From the NCBI GenBank assembly GCA_964652755.1, contig CAZZBP010000030.1:1-21886 (forward strand): a stretch of 21,886 nt of DNA, written 5' to 3'. Positions 13,903-21,792 of this stretch are shown in pieces. The number at the start of each line of letters is the position of its first letter. Position 1 is the stretch's first letter. The notes below the pieces were generated by a model. That model was not told where the DNA came from, made no database searches, and saw only the letters and a program-made list of their open reading frames with translations. Source of the stretch: UBA11795 sp964652755. GTDB lineage: Bacteria > Chloroflexota > Dehalococcoidia > Lucifugimonadales > UBA826. The translations under genes were made by a program, and so were the position numbers.

Positions 13903-15198
13903 ATGACTGAACACGTACACCGCCACCACCATGCCGATATGCTAGGCGTGGAAGCGGCACGGGATAGAATTCTTCAAGCCTTCGAAACTTTAGAACCCGT
14001 AATGATGAAAATAACAGATTCGATGGGCTTAGTCATATCAGAGGACGTCTATGCTTCCATTAACATCCCTCCTTTAGACAACTCCGGTATGGATGGTTAC
14101 GCTCTAAGGTCGGAAGATGTCCAATCCGCAACCCTTACTGATCCAGTATCACTTCGAATAGTCGGTACTGTTCCAGCCGGACATTTGCCTGATTTTGCTA
14201 TCGAAGCAGGTGAGGCGGCTAGGATAATGACTGGAGCCCCAATTCCCGATGGCGCCAATTCTGTCGTTCCATTTGAAGAAACTACCGAATCTGAACTGTT
14301 TGACGAGTCGGGACTTAGGGATATCGGCATTAGGTCACCAGTAAAGCCTGGAAGCGATATCCGATTAGCTGGTGGAGATGTGACTATCGACCAAAAGGTA
14401 CTTCAGGCAGGAACACTAATCAATCCGTCTACCATCGCGGTACTTGCCTCTTTGGGGCGAGATACTATCAATGTTTATCGAAAACCCGAAGTTGCAATAT
14501 TATCTACGGGTGACGAATTAATTGAACCAGGCTTATCGTTAGAACCTGGCAAAATATATGATAGCAACACAAGTGGATTGATCGCCTCTGTGATCGCTGC
14601 CGGTGGAATTCCCAAGCCTTTTGGAATCGTCAAAGATAATCTCTTCCAATTAGATAAGAAAATTAGTGAGGCCATTAATAGTGATCTTGTGATCACTTCC
14701 GCCGGGGTGTCTAAAGGAGATTATGACGTCGTTAAGGACGCGTTAGCTTCTAGGGGAATTCTCAACTTTTGGTCTATCAGAATGAGACCAGCCAAGCCCC
14801 TTGCATTTGGTGTTCTTAACGACGAGAAATCAGCTAAAGTTACCCCTTTAATTGGTCTTCCAGGAAATCCCGTTAGCAGTATGGTCGCATTTGAACAATT
14901 TTGTAGACCAGCTATACGTAAGATGCTCGGAAAGAAATCTTCCTTGAGACCGACCATAGAAGCGACCCTCACTGATCATATCTTTAATCACGATGGCAGG
15001 CGGGTTTATGCGCGAGTAAAGATTGCAAATGAAGCAGGGTCATATACAGCCACCACAAGTGGGTCTCAGGAATCAAATATACTGACTTCCATGGCGTACG
15101 CCGACGGCCTGGCAATATGCCCAGAGGACGTGCCTGTCAAAGAACCCGGGGAATCGGTCACGGTTATTATGCTGAATTGGCCCGAGGAGATGATATAA
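13903..15198 (+). CDS. moeA: Molybdopterin molybdenumtransferase MoeA
   Basis: 431 residues. MoeA inserts molybdate into adenylated molybdopterin in the cytoplasm, the last step of basic molybdenum cofactor synthesis. Domain I/II contains PPLDNSGMDGYA (56-67) and RIMTGAPIPDGANSVVPFE (107-125). The MogA-like domain III has STGDELIEPG (201-210), YDSNTSGL (219-226), SAGVSKGDYD (266-275) and GLPGNPVSS (318-326). The C-terminal beta domain IV is present, so the protein is full length. The N-terminus starts with an unusual His-rich tail (five His among residues 4-10, in HVHRHHH) that could bind metal; this is inference. No other molybdenum cofactor gene is in the window. It lies 23 bases after pheT and probably shares its transcript. 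Confidence 0.95.
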   Translation: MTEHVHRHHHADMLGVEAARDRILQAFETLEPVMMKITDSMGLVISEDVYASINIPPLDNSGMDGYALRSEDVQSATLTDPVSLRIVGTVPAGHLPDFAIEAGEAARIMTGAPIPDGANSVVPFEETTESELFDESGLRDIGIRSPVKPGSDIRLAGGDVTIDQKVLQAGTLINPSTIAVLASLGRDTINVYRKPEVAILSTGDELIEPGLSLEPGKIYDSNTSGLIASVIAAGGIPKPFGIVKDNLFQLDKKISEAINSDLVITSAGVSKGDYDVVKDALASRGILNFWSIRMRPAKPLAFGVLNDEKSAKVTPLIGLPGNPVSSMVAFEQFCRPAIRKMLGKKSSLRPTIEATLTDHIFNHDGRRVYARVKIANEAGSYTATTSGSQESNILTSMAYADGLAICPEDVPVKEPGESVTVIMLNWPEEMI

Positions 15199-15261
15199 GG
15201 TTCCCTGCATAAGTCTTTGAGGAGTTAGGATTAGATCGCAAATGTCAAGTTTACTGACCTT

Positions 15262-15295
15262 TTGCGGGATTCTGAAAACAATTGCTGGTTATAAT
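15262..15295 (+). promoter_or_regulatory. Probable promoter for ilvE
   Basis: A perfect -10 box TATAAT at 15290-15295 lies 38 bases before the ilvE ATG. No good -35 box sits at the standard distance; TTGCGG (15262-15267) is 22 bases away. The 134-base moeA-ilvE spacer shows no obvious terminator hairpin, so read-through from pheST-moeA is also possible. Confidence 0.45.
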
Positions 15296-15332
15296 TGTCT
15301 AGAATTTTTCATTTCCACTAAGGAGATCAAAT

Positions 15333-16256
15333 ATGCCGAAAGCCCTCGCATTTTTCAAGGGAGACGTAGTCCCAATCGAGGAGGCTCGGGTTAATGTAAT
15401 GACCCATGCTCTCCACTATGGAACAGCCGTATTCGAAGGAATTCGAGGAAATTGGAACGAATCAAAAAACCAACTCTTTATTTTTAGAATAAAAGAGCAC
15501 TACGAGCGTCTCTTACAAGGATGCGATATGTTGATGCTGGATATACCGTATTCAGTGGATGATCTTTGTGAAATCACCCTGGATTTAGTCAAAAAGAGTG
15601 GTTACGAGCAAGACCTGTATATCCGACCGCTCGCCTATAAAAGTGAAGAATTAGTGGCGAACTTGAAACTCCAAGAAATTGAGAGTGATTTTACGTTGAT
15701 AATGGTTCCCTTCGGTGAATACCTAGACACCGACGGGGCGCTACGGTGTTGTACATCATCGTGGAGGCGAGTTGACGACACGAACGTACCCCCCAGGCTG
15801 AAGATTTCAGGCACGTATGTTAACGGCATACTGGCCAAAACAGAAGCAACTCTAGCAGGTTTTGATGAGGCGATAATGCTCACTCAGGACGGTTTTGTAT
15901 CTGAGGGGTCAGGGGAAAACCTGTTCATGATAAACAATGGAGTGCTTTATACTCCTCCCGTATCAGACAATAACCTAACTGGAATCACCAGAGACTCTGC
16001 AATCGAAATCGCTAGACAAGAAGTTGGCACAGAAGTAGTGGAAACGAGAATACGAAGGAGCGAACTCTATTTCGCTGACGAAGTATTCCTGACAGGAACA
16101 GCCGCCCACATCCAAGCAGTAGGTGAACTGGACAATAGAGTGATTGGCTCTGGAGAAACCGGCCCCATTACCACCAAGATTAACGAGGTATATCAAGAAT
16201 CTATTAGAGGGAATAATCCCAAGTATGAGAGTTGGTGCACATCAATCTCCATTTAA
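15333..16256 (+). CDS. ilvE: Branched-chain amino acid aminotransferase (PLP fold type IV)
   Basis: 307 residues, standard length. The enzyme moves the amino group between glutamate and the 2-keto acids of leucine, isoleucine and valine. Signatures are HYGTAVFEGIRGNW (28-41), the PLP lysine region PRLKISGTYVNGILAKTEA (154-172, Lys157), the class IV signature SEGSGENLF (190-198), the phosphate-binding LTGITRDSAI and TGTAAHIQAV near the C-terminus. Related fold type IV enzymes (D-amino acid aminotransferase, aminodeoxychorismate lyase) are less likely given the FEGIR motif and length. The ATG has the strongest used ribosome binding site in the window (AAGGAGAT, 15320-15327, five bases before the start), so high expression is expected. 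It stands alone behind its own promoter. Confidence 0.95.
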   Translation: MPKALAFFKGDVVPIEEARVNVMTHALHYGTAVFEGIRGNWNESKNQLFIFRIKEHYERLLQGCDMLMLDIPYSVDDLCEITLDLVKKSGYEQDLYIRPLAYKSEELVANLKLQEIESDFTLIMVPFGEYLDTDGALRCCTSSWRRVDDTNVPPRLKISGTYVNGILAKTEATLAGFDEAIMLTQDGFVSEGSGENLFMINNGVLYTPPVSDNNLTGITRDSAIEIARQEVGTEVVETRIRRSELYFADEVFLTGTAAHIQAVGELDNRVIGSGETGPITTKINEVYQESIRGNNPKYESWCTSISI

Positions 16257-16258
16257 CT

Positions 16259-16286
16259 AGTGTTTGTCCTTCATTTTTTAAACACT
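16259..16286. repeat. Inverted repeat after ilvE
   Basis: AGTGTTT (16259-16265) and AAACACT (16280-16286) are perfect 7-base arms around a 14-base loop that itself ends in six T. The stem is AT-rich and no U-tract follows, so it is a poor intrinsic terminator. It begins 3 bases after the ilvE stop and ends 16 bases before the next gene. Confidence 0.3.
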
Positions 16287-16302
16287 TTCGAGTAGCCATC
16301 CC

Positions 16303-16731
16303 GTGACGTACAGCTTTGCTCTTGATTACTTTCTTTGCTGCTTTATCGCCTGTGTAGGTGTATTGCAAATAGCTACAATTTCGTCCAAACTTACCAATCT
16401 CAGGTTTTTCGCGAAATCAGTCTACGGTTATTTCTTCGGATTCAGTCTTTTAGTATGTTCTGCAATGCTCTTTTTCCTTAGCGATGAGAGAAATATTGAC
16501 GACTCATCGGGCGGGTTGGATGCAAACGAACAGGCGATCCTATTTTTTGTTTCCGCTTTTTGTTCATTCTTGTTTACATCGGCAATTTGTTCATTCAGAT
16601 CAAAGGCACGTCAAGAAAATAATATTTACGAAAAGGTCAGCTTGAACTCGCTGAAATCAGACACTCTGATTGGAGTATACCGAAGCCAATGGACCTATTG
16701 GAGAAAGTCGATCTTGCGTTATTTGAAATAA
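16303..16731 (+). CDS. Small membrane protein of unknown function, overlapping the PAP2 gene
   Basis: 142 residues, GTG start, no clear ribosome binding site. Three hydrophobic helices are visible (about 7-26, 40-59, 78-97), with an acidic loop between the second and third (SDERNIDDSSGGLDANEQ) and a basic, aromatic C-terminal tail (YRSQWTYWRKSILRYLK). It is rich in Cys and Phe. I do not recognise the family. Its last 43 bases are read in another frame as the start of the PAP2 phosphatase, so the pair is probably co-translated. The family could be lineage-specific. Moderate confidence: the ORF is long, membrane-like and fits the operon, but homologues would settle it. Confidence 0.55.
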   Translation: MTYSFALDYFLCCFIACVGVLQIATISSKLTNLRFFAKSVYGYFFGFSLLVCSAMLFFLSDERNIDDSSGGLDANEQAILFFVSAFCSFLFTSAICSFRSKARQENNIYEKVSLNSLKSDTLIGVYRSQWTYWRKSILRYLK

Positions 16732-17282
16732 TCAACGGCCTTGCTGGCCAATCAAACGCAATAGACAAACTGTTTTCCATACTAGCGAGCGATTACCTAA
16801 TCCCAGTAGGGATGGGGTTGATTCTATATTATTCATGGTTAGATTCAGGTAATAGCGAGAAAAGAGCACATAAGCAACGTACTGTTATCGCATCCATTGT
16901 TCATATGGCAATAGCAAGTCTTTCAATTCTAATAATCAACCAGCTGTTTTTCAGAGAAAGGCCATTCACTTCTAACGAGGTGACCCTCATCTTTTACGCT
17001 CCAACCGATTCATCCTTTCCATCAAACACAGCAGCCGGCACCTTCGGAATAGCTTTGCCATTTTTTTTCAGTAGGGTTAAATCCACCGGTCTATTATTGC
17101 TGGGGATGTCGATTACGATTTCACTAGCCCGAGTATATGTCGGGGTCCACTATCCTGGGGACATAATTGGGGGGTATATGGTCTCTCTCCTAACTTTTCC
17201 TGTTTCCGTGGCTATTTTGAAAATCTCGCGGCCCCTACAAAACAAGATTTTAGAGACGATGCGAGCATTTGCGTTGGCTTAA
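16689..17282 (+). CDS. PAP2-family membrane phosphatase with altered catalytic motifs
   Basis: 197 residues with about five or six membrane helices. The family hydrolyses lipid phosphates such as undecaprenyl pyrophosphate or phosphatidic acid, through a K-x6-RP, PSGH, SR-x5-H-x3-D triad of motifs. Motif 1 keeps RP (Arg91-Pro92 in FFRERPF), but the lysine position is Asn84. Motif 2 reads SFPSNTAAG (109-117), so the expected His is Thr114. Motif 3 reads LARVYVGVHYPGD (146-158), keeping Arg148, the nucleophile-type His154 and Asp158, with Ala in place of Ser. The overall pattern is closest to BcrC/UppP-like PAP2 proteins, but the missing motif-2 His casts doubt on normal catalysis. It overlaps the upstream membrane protein by 43 bases; the stop shares TTAA with convergent mgtE. 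Confidence 0.85.
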   Translation: MDLLEKVDLALFEIINGLAGQSNAIDKLFSILASDYLIPVGMGLILYYSWLDSGNSEKRAHKQRTVIASIVHMAIASLSILIINQLFFRERPFTSNEVTLIFYAPTDSSFPSNTAAGTFGIALPFFFSRVKSTGLLLLGMSITISLARVYVGVHYPGDIIGGYMVSLLTFPVSVAILKISRPLQNKILETMRAFALA

Positions 17283-18682
17283 AAATTTCCCGCGATTAAC
17301 CCAATTGCCACGGTAGCCAGTCCAAGATAAATTAGAAATCCCACCACATCCGTCACCGTTGTTACAACAACCGCGGAAGCCAAGGCGGGGTCTACTTTCA
17401 CAGCACGTAAGCCGAGGGGTAGTACTACTCCACTGACTCCCGCTATCACAAGGTTACCCAGCATTGCCAATCCAACCACTAGTGCAAGATATTGATTTCC
17501 ATGCCATATGTATGCGACTAGTCCAGCCAAAATACCCAATATGAGTCCATGCACCAAACCCAGACCGAGCTCCTTTGCCAAAAGTTGCTTAGCGTTAGAA
17601 GTACTTATCTCTCCAAGTGCCATAGACCTCACGACAAGAGTGAGGGTCTGGGTTCCAACGATTCCACCTTGCCCGGCGATTACAGGCAAGAAAACAGCCA
17701 AGGTAACAACTTGCGCAAGAGTAGATTGGAAGATAGTTATAACCACAGCAGCAACGCCCGCTGTAGCGAGGTTTACACAAAGCCACGGAAGTCTCCCCCT
17801 TACTGATTTCCAGAAAGGACCCAGGATCTTCTCCTCATCGCTCACCCCCACCATCCTGTACATATCTTCTGTGGCTTCCTCTTGAAAGACATATATCATG
17901 TCTTCAATTTTCACAATCCCTTCCAATCTTCCGGCAGAATCTGTAACCGGAAGGGTGAGTAGATTGTATTTTTCCATAATAAGAGCGCATTCTTCTTGAT
18001 CCGTTCCAGCAGATACGGAAATTACATTTGGAAACATCACCTCAGAGATAAATTCAGATGGATCTGAAGCGACGAGTCTGGACACGTTGAGTCCACCCTT
18101 CAGAACGTTACCGTCATCTACCACTAGAATGAAAGAAACTTCATTTATGTCAATACTGGAGCTTGATCGCCGAACAAAATCCATAGCTTGAGACACAGTC
18201 ATACTTTCTGATAGTGAAACGAATTCGGGAGTCATCAATCCTCCCGCATCATCGTCCTCATAATCTATTAGAGGTAGGACTTCTTGCGCTTCCTTCATAG
18301 TAGAAAGAGTTTCGGTACGAGCTTCGTGGGGAAGTTCTCGTAAAACATCGGCCGCCACAGCAGGATTAATTTCATCCAACACTTGCGACAGATGATTAAC
18401 GTCAAGATCTTTCGAAATTTCTATCACATCATCGGGTTCAAGTTCTTCAACTATCATCCCCAATTTCTTAGGGGTAAGCCAAGATAGTAACTTGACTTGA
18501 TCAATTCGCCGTAGCTTTGCCATTACGTCCGCTTGATCGGGAGGTCGTAGCGATGAGAAGACGTCAACCGCCGTGTTAAAGGATTCTTCATCCATGAAAG
18601 TTGAAATATCTGACACAACTTTATCCACCTGTTCCGGTGTATTCAGTGGACGCGTAGCCGTCCCAAATATAGAAGCCAGCAT
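17279..18682 (-). CDS. mgtE: MgtE-family magnesium transporter
   Basis: 467 residues, full length. A helical N-terminal MgtE_N superhelix (about 20-140) is followed by two CBS domains (about 145-265, beginning GGLMTPEFVSL). A connecting helix and five membrane helices (about 297-465) complete it. The family forms homodimeric, Mg2+-gated channels in which cytosolic Mg2+ bound between the N and CBS domains closes the pore. The pore segment reads AGQGGIVGTQTLTLVVR (336-352), and the conserved acidic positions Asp431 (VDPALAS) and Asp445 (TTVTDVVGF) are present. The usual Asn of the GGNAGTQ motif is Ile341, a variation to note when predicting ion choice. The stop overlaps the convergent PAP2 stop. 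No good ribosome binding site is seen before the ATG. Confidence 0.95.
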   Translation of the reverse strand: MLASIFGTATRPLNTPEQVDKVVSDISTFMDEESFNTAVDVFSSLRPPDQADVMAKLRRIDQVKLLSWLTPKKLGMIVEELEPDDVIEISKDLDVNHLSQVLDEINPAVAADVLRELPHEARTETLSTMKEAQEVLPLIDYEDDDAGGLMTPEFVSLSESMTVSQAMDFVRRSSSSIDINEVSFILVVDDGNVLKGGLNVSRLVASDPSEFISEVMFPNVISVSAGTDQEECALIMEKYNLLTLPVTDSAGRLEGIVKIEDMIYVFQEEATEDMYRMVGVSDEEKILGPFWKSVRGRLPWLCVNLATAGVAAVVITIFQSTLAQVVTLAVFLPVIAGQGGIVGTQTLTLVVRSMALGEISTSNAKQLLAKELGLGLVHGLILGILAGLVAYIWHGNQYLALVVGLAMLGNLVIAGVSGVVLPLGLRAVKVDPALASAVVVTTVTDVVGFLIYLGLATVAIGLIAGNF

Positions 18683-18699
18683 CTATTTTGCCAAAGACC

Positions 18700-18711
18700 T
18701 TTCGCACGAAA
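18700..18711. promoter_or_regulatory. Short palindrome upstream of mgtE
   Basis: TTTCG-CA-CGAAA, 18 bases before the mgtE ATG on the minus strand, has operator-like symmetry and could also form a tiny hairpin in the leader. The surrounding 165-base spacer (18683-18847) shows no obvious M-box-like structure and no terminator after the PHP gene. Confidence 0.25.
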
Positions 18712-18847
18712 TTGCAGACAGAAAACAGCTTTAATGAGGTGCCGAAAAAGCCTAATACCCAGCCCTCGGGAAATGAAAGCGGAATACAGGGCAATATTTT
18801 AGTAAATAAACGTTTGGGGTCTGGTTCGCTTGGCTATAAGGAAGGAG

Positions 18848-19540
18848 TCAATCTATGTTGAACTGCTTTAACAACCCGACGTTGAGCCCTTCCGCGGGGA
18901 AAAAGCGTCCAGCAGTCATCGATTCAATGAGGTCTCTCTCATCGGAAATTTCATCCTCAAACACTGTCAAGCTCTTTCCGATTCCCTGAACCGAATGGGA
19001 ATCACTCCCTCCGGTACCAAGTTTTCCAAGCACGGTAGCTATTTCAAGGGTGAATCGATTCTCCTGATCGCTGTTAGCTCCATTCGTAACTTCAATGAAA
19101 TCAACATATGAAAATAGCTCATGTTTACTGGCTTCTACAGCTGTCGTTGGGGCATGCTTCCATCCCCTGTATAACAAATTAACATTATAGGGCGGGCTGT
19201 TGAAAAAGTTGCGCAAAGGATGCGCCGAAATAAGGAATCCGCCTTCATCATCTACTACCCTACGAAGTACATCGATTTTATGTATCCCGGCCGCGTGGCT
19301 GTTGAGGCCAAGTGCAATGACATGGCCGAGTTCAGTACTAACCTCCAAAGCCGTTACCACTGTAATAGGAGAGTTTCCAAATTCCCTATCGATCATCGAT
19401 TGATTCCACCCGCCGCCGTGTTCTGCCAGGCAAACTCCATCCAAACCTATTCGCAAAGCTTCTTCTACAAGCTGTGCTGGTGAAAGCCCACTGTCGCTGC
19501 TTCCTAGAACTGTATGAACATGAAGGTCAATTTTAAACAC
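18848..19540 (-). CDS. PHP-domain metal-dependent phosphoesterase
   Basis: 230 residues, a compact stand-alone PHP domain. The metal-ligand motifs appear in order: DLHVHT (5-10; His7, His9), LAEHGGG (38-44; Glu40, His41), TALEVST (63-69; Glu66), SAHPLRNF (105-112; His107), FIEVTNG (148-154; Glu150) and GGSDSHS (177-183; Asp180, His182). This set is expected for a three-metal phosphoesterase active site. Relatives include histidinol phosphatase-type proteins, RNase AM and the PHP domains of DNA polymerases; the substrate cannot be named from sequence. The start is GTG at 19540, next to DLHVHT as usual for the family, with a weak GGCGG upstream. An AT-rich hairpin (19558-19576) lies just before it. 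It follows the unknown membrane-protein gene by 54 bases. Confidence 0.9.
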   Translation of the reverse strand: MFKIDLHVHTVLGSSDSGLSPAQLVEEALRIGLDGVCLAEHGGGWNQSMIDREFGNSPITVVTALEVSTELGHVIALGLNSHAAGIHKIDVLRRVVDDEGGFLISAHPLRNFFNSPPYNVNLLYRGWKHAPTTAVEASKHELFSYVDFIEVTNGANSDQENRFTLEIATVLGKLGTGGSDSHSVQGIGKSLTVFEDEISDERDLIESMTAGRFFPAEGLNVGLLKQFNID

Positions 19541-19557
19541 TTGCTTTTACCGCCCAA

Positions 19558-19576
19558 CATTAAATTCTATTTAATG
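19558..19576. repeat. Perfect 8-base inverted repeat before the PHP gene
   Basis: CATTAAAT-TCT-ATTTAATG is a perfect 8-base inverted repeat with a 3-base loop, 18 bases upstream of the PHP start on the minus strand. It has no T-tract on either side as a terminator would. It may be an operator or an RNA hairpin that modulates translation of the PHP gene. Confidence 0.5.
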
Positions 19577-19594
19577 CTGCGCAAAGCGTCAAAA

Positions 19595-20008
19595 TCAAAT
19601 TGATAAATACGGGATCAGCCACCCGAACAGCAAAGCGAAAATAACGGCCATACTAACCAAATGAATCCAATAATTTTTCGCCAAGAGAATCAAAGGGATA
19701 ATCATGGAAACAGATATAAAAAGCACTAAGCTCGTGTAAATCAGATTAGGGCTTGCAAGGCCGTTGTAGGGAAAGTTTTTTTCCAATACGAGGAAAAGGT
19801 ACGCGAAAACTATCCCGCCTGCGGCGGCGCTGGGATTAACAAGAACCACGAATGGAAAAATGATTCTCGACGGCGACTTATCGTCCAATAATCCGATAGC
19901 GAATCGGCTTCTATTGCGATACATTGCGTACAGCGCTATGCAGAAAAATGTGACTAGGAAAGAAGCTAGTAATAATCCGGTCGCTGCTCCCGCCACTAAG
20001 GTGTTCAT
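19595..20008 (-). CDS. Four-helix membrane protein of unknown function
   Basis: 137 residues from the ATG at 20008, which overlaps the ispE stop as ATGA; a TTG four codons upstream is possible but less likely. Four hydrophobic helices are visible (about 5-28, 50-75, 90-110, 113-134). A basic, cytoplasm-like loop lies between the first two (YRNRSRFAIGLLDDKSPSR), and the second helix has a small-residue kink (NPSAAAGG, 58-65). I do not recognise a family. It is translationally coupled to ispE and followed by the PHP gene, which suggests the same transcript. A role in isoprenoid or lipid metabolism would be a guess from position only. Confidence 0.6.
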   Translation of the reverse strand: MNTLVAGAATGLLLASFLVTFFCIALYAMYRNRSRFAIGLLDDKSPSRIIFPFVVLVNPSAAAGGIVFAYLFLVLEKNFPYNGLASPNLIYTSLVLFISVSMIIPLILLAKNYWIHLVSMAVIFALLFGWLIPYLSI

Positions 20009-20877
20009 TCTGGATAACAATTACCTGGAGCAGATTCCACCACAAATGAGTTTTCACCGTGTCGGTATTGAAGAAGAAGCTGAATTGCTCTACCTGAATC
20101 TTGACCTGATACACGCGAAAAAAGGGCGGGACCGCTACCAGTGAGATGAATCTCTTCTCTTCCCACAGCTTGCAATGCCTCATAACTTTTTCTGACCGAA
20201 GGAACGGTTCTTAACAATACATCCTGAAAGGCATTATGAAGCAGCTGGTCCGGTATGTCTCCACCCCCACGAATCCTTGCCTCCAATTTTCGACTCAATC
20301 CTCCATTAGTAAAATCACTTAGGTCGAGTTTAGAATACATTTCCTTAGTTTTATTCTGCATGTCTAGTTCAGGCACGACGACGACAAAAAATGTGGATTT
20401 GTTATTTGGAATCTGCCTAACACGCTCGCCTTTACCTTGGACCATCGCGGTTCCCCCGTTGACGAAAAACGGTAGGTCCGAGCCGATTCCGGCTACCATT
20501 TTAAGAAGATCAGTGTCAGTAAGTTCTAAATCCCATAGTCTCCTTAGAAGCTTGAGGACAACAACGGCGTCACTGCTTCCACCTCCAAGTCCTGACGCTA
20601 ACGGAATTTGCTTTGAAATTCTTATCTGCGCCCCGTACTTTATATTGAGGCTTTCCCTGATTAAACAGGCCGCACGCATAGCGAGATTTTCATTGTTATT
20701 TAGAGACGGCAAATCACATTCCAGAGAAAGTTCCCGTGCAGCTGTCACTTCAATGTGATCAGCCAGAGATATAGTTTGCATTATGCTGTTAATTTCGTGA
20801 AACCCATCATTTCTTTTACCAAGAACTTCAAGGGTGAGGTTAAGTTTTGCAAAAGCTTTCGCTTTGATAGTGGTCAT
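20005..20877 (-). CDS. ispE: 4-diphosphocytidyl-2-C-methyl-D-erythritol kinase
   Basis: 290 residues, normal length. This GHMP-family kinase phosphorylates CDP-methylerythritol at the 2-hydroxyl in the non-mevalonate (MEP) isoprenoid pathway. Visible are KAFAKLNLTLEV (7-18, with substrate-binding Lys11), DGFHEI (24-29), the ATP-binding glycine loop IPLASGLGGGSSDA (91-104), catalytic Asp135 in GSDLPFF and the C-terminal HLTGSGPALFS. The start ATG is 29 bases downstream of rsmA, and the stop overlaps the ATG of the membrane-protein gene. The rsmA-ispE neighbourhood is common in bacteria. No other MEP genes are in the window. Only a weak ribosome binding site precedes the start. Confidence 0.97.
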   Translation of the reverse strand: MTTIKAKAFAKLNLTLEVLGKRNDGFHEINSIMQTISLADHIEVTAARELSLECDLPSLNNNENLAMRAACLIRESLNIKYGAQIRISKQIPLASGLGGGSSDAVVVLKLLRRLWDLELTDTDLLKMVAGIGSDLPFFVNGGTAMVQGKGERVRQIPNNKSTFFVVVVPELDMQNKTKEMYSKLDLSDFTNGGLSRKLEARIRGGGDIPDQLLHNAFQDVLLRTVPSVRKSYEALQAVGREEIHLTGSGPALFSRVSGQDSGRAIQLLLQYRHGENSFVVESAPGNCYPE

Positions 20878-20906
20878 TTGAGTCTTTGTTACCGGTGCAT
20901 TTGTTG

Positions 20907-21737
20907 CTACTTGTTCGGCTGTAAGTCTCCTACGTAGCCTTCAACACTCGCCGTCTCAAACAAATCGACCCACTCATTTACAGATAGGGTCTCAGCCCGC
21001 CTTTCAGGGTCAATATCACACTTTAACAATGTACCTTTGACACGATCAGAACTTGCGGCTAGTCCGCCGGATAAGGAGTTATGAATCTGCTTTCGGGGTG
21101 ATGAGAACCCCTTCACTACAAAATCAAAATACACGGGGGAACGGGAAACCGGTACTTTCGGAGGCTTTATGGCTTCCAGTTTAATTACACTCGACATGAC
21201 CTTCGGTGGAGGCCTGAACGATGATGGCTTTACCAAAAATACCTGATTAACCGTTGCGAAGGCACCGATTACTGCACCAAGAATCCCCATCTTTCCATCT
21301 GCCGAAGTCAAATTACTTGAAACTTCTCGTTGCAGCATGACCACAGATACGTCAGGTGGATTTGGTCCACATACAATATTTCTGAGGACTCTGCTTCCGA
21401 CGTTATAAGGAAGATTCGCCACAAGTTTATAGCTTCCTTCAGTATCAAACATTTTCGAGTCCGGTAAATTCAATGCATCCCCGTGGACAATCTCTACATT
21501 GATTTTTTTACCTAATTCGAGAAGGGGGCCGGAAATTAACTTATCATCAATTTCGATCGCAGTAACAATCGCTCCAGATTCTGAAAGGCTTCGGGTCAAA
21601 TGTCCCCTGCCTGGTCCAATTTCAAGAACTCGATCATTTTTTCTCAAATCGGCGTTACTAAGAATCCGACGGATAACGCCCTGATCATATAAAAAATGCT
21701 GGCCGAACTTTTTCTTAGCAGTCTGGTAATTAGTCAT
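20907..21737 (-). CDS. rsmA: 16S rRNA dimethyladenosine transferase RsmA (KsgA)
   Basis: 276 residues, normal length. RsmA dimethylates two adjacent adenines in helix 45 of 16S rRNA (A1518 and A1519 in E. coli numbering), using S-adenosylmethionine during late 30S assembly. Motifs are AKKKFGQHFL (7-16), the SAM-binding EIGPGRGHLT (39-48), the acidic end of strand 2 (IEIDD, 61-65), HGDALNL (85-91) and the catalytic NLPYN (108-112). MLQREVSSNL and the Pro-rich SSFRPPPKV segment follow, then a helical C-terminal domain. It is distinguished from Erm resistance methylases by context and the C-terminal domain. The ATG has no strong ribosome binding site. It heads the minus-strand group rsmA, ispE, membrane protein, PHP. 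Confidence 0.97.
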   Translation of the reverse strand: MTNYQTAKKKFGQHFLYDQGVIRRILSNADLRKNDRVLEIGPGRGHLTRSLSESGAIVTAIEIDDKLISGPLLELGKKINVEIVHGDALNLPDSKMFDTEGSYKLVANLPYNVGSRVLRNIVCGPNPPDVSVVMLQREVSSNLTSADGKMGILGAVIGAFATVNQVFLVKPSSFRPPPKVMSSVIKLEAIKPPKVPVSRSPVYFDFVVKGFSSPRKQIHNSLSGGLAASSDRVKGTLLKCDIDPERRAETLSVNEWVDLFETASVEGYVGDLQPNK

Positions 21738-21792
21738 GAGCTTATAAATCAGGAAAGTTTACGTCGTTAACCTAAATGCCTAATTGCAACTT

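Noticed and set aside
16259..16286. Intrinsic terminator after ilvE
   Set aside because: The stem is AT-rich with a 14-base loop, and no U-tract follows; kept only as an inverted repeat.
18683..18847. Magnesium riboswitch upstream of mgtE
   Set aside because: The spacer is short and shows no multi-helix architecture or terminator; only a small palindrome is visible.
20255..20758. 167-codon ORF antisense to ispE
   Set aside because: Shadow of the ispE kinase motifs, with a low-complexity Ser/Leu composition typical of antisense frames.
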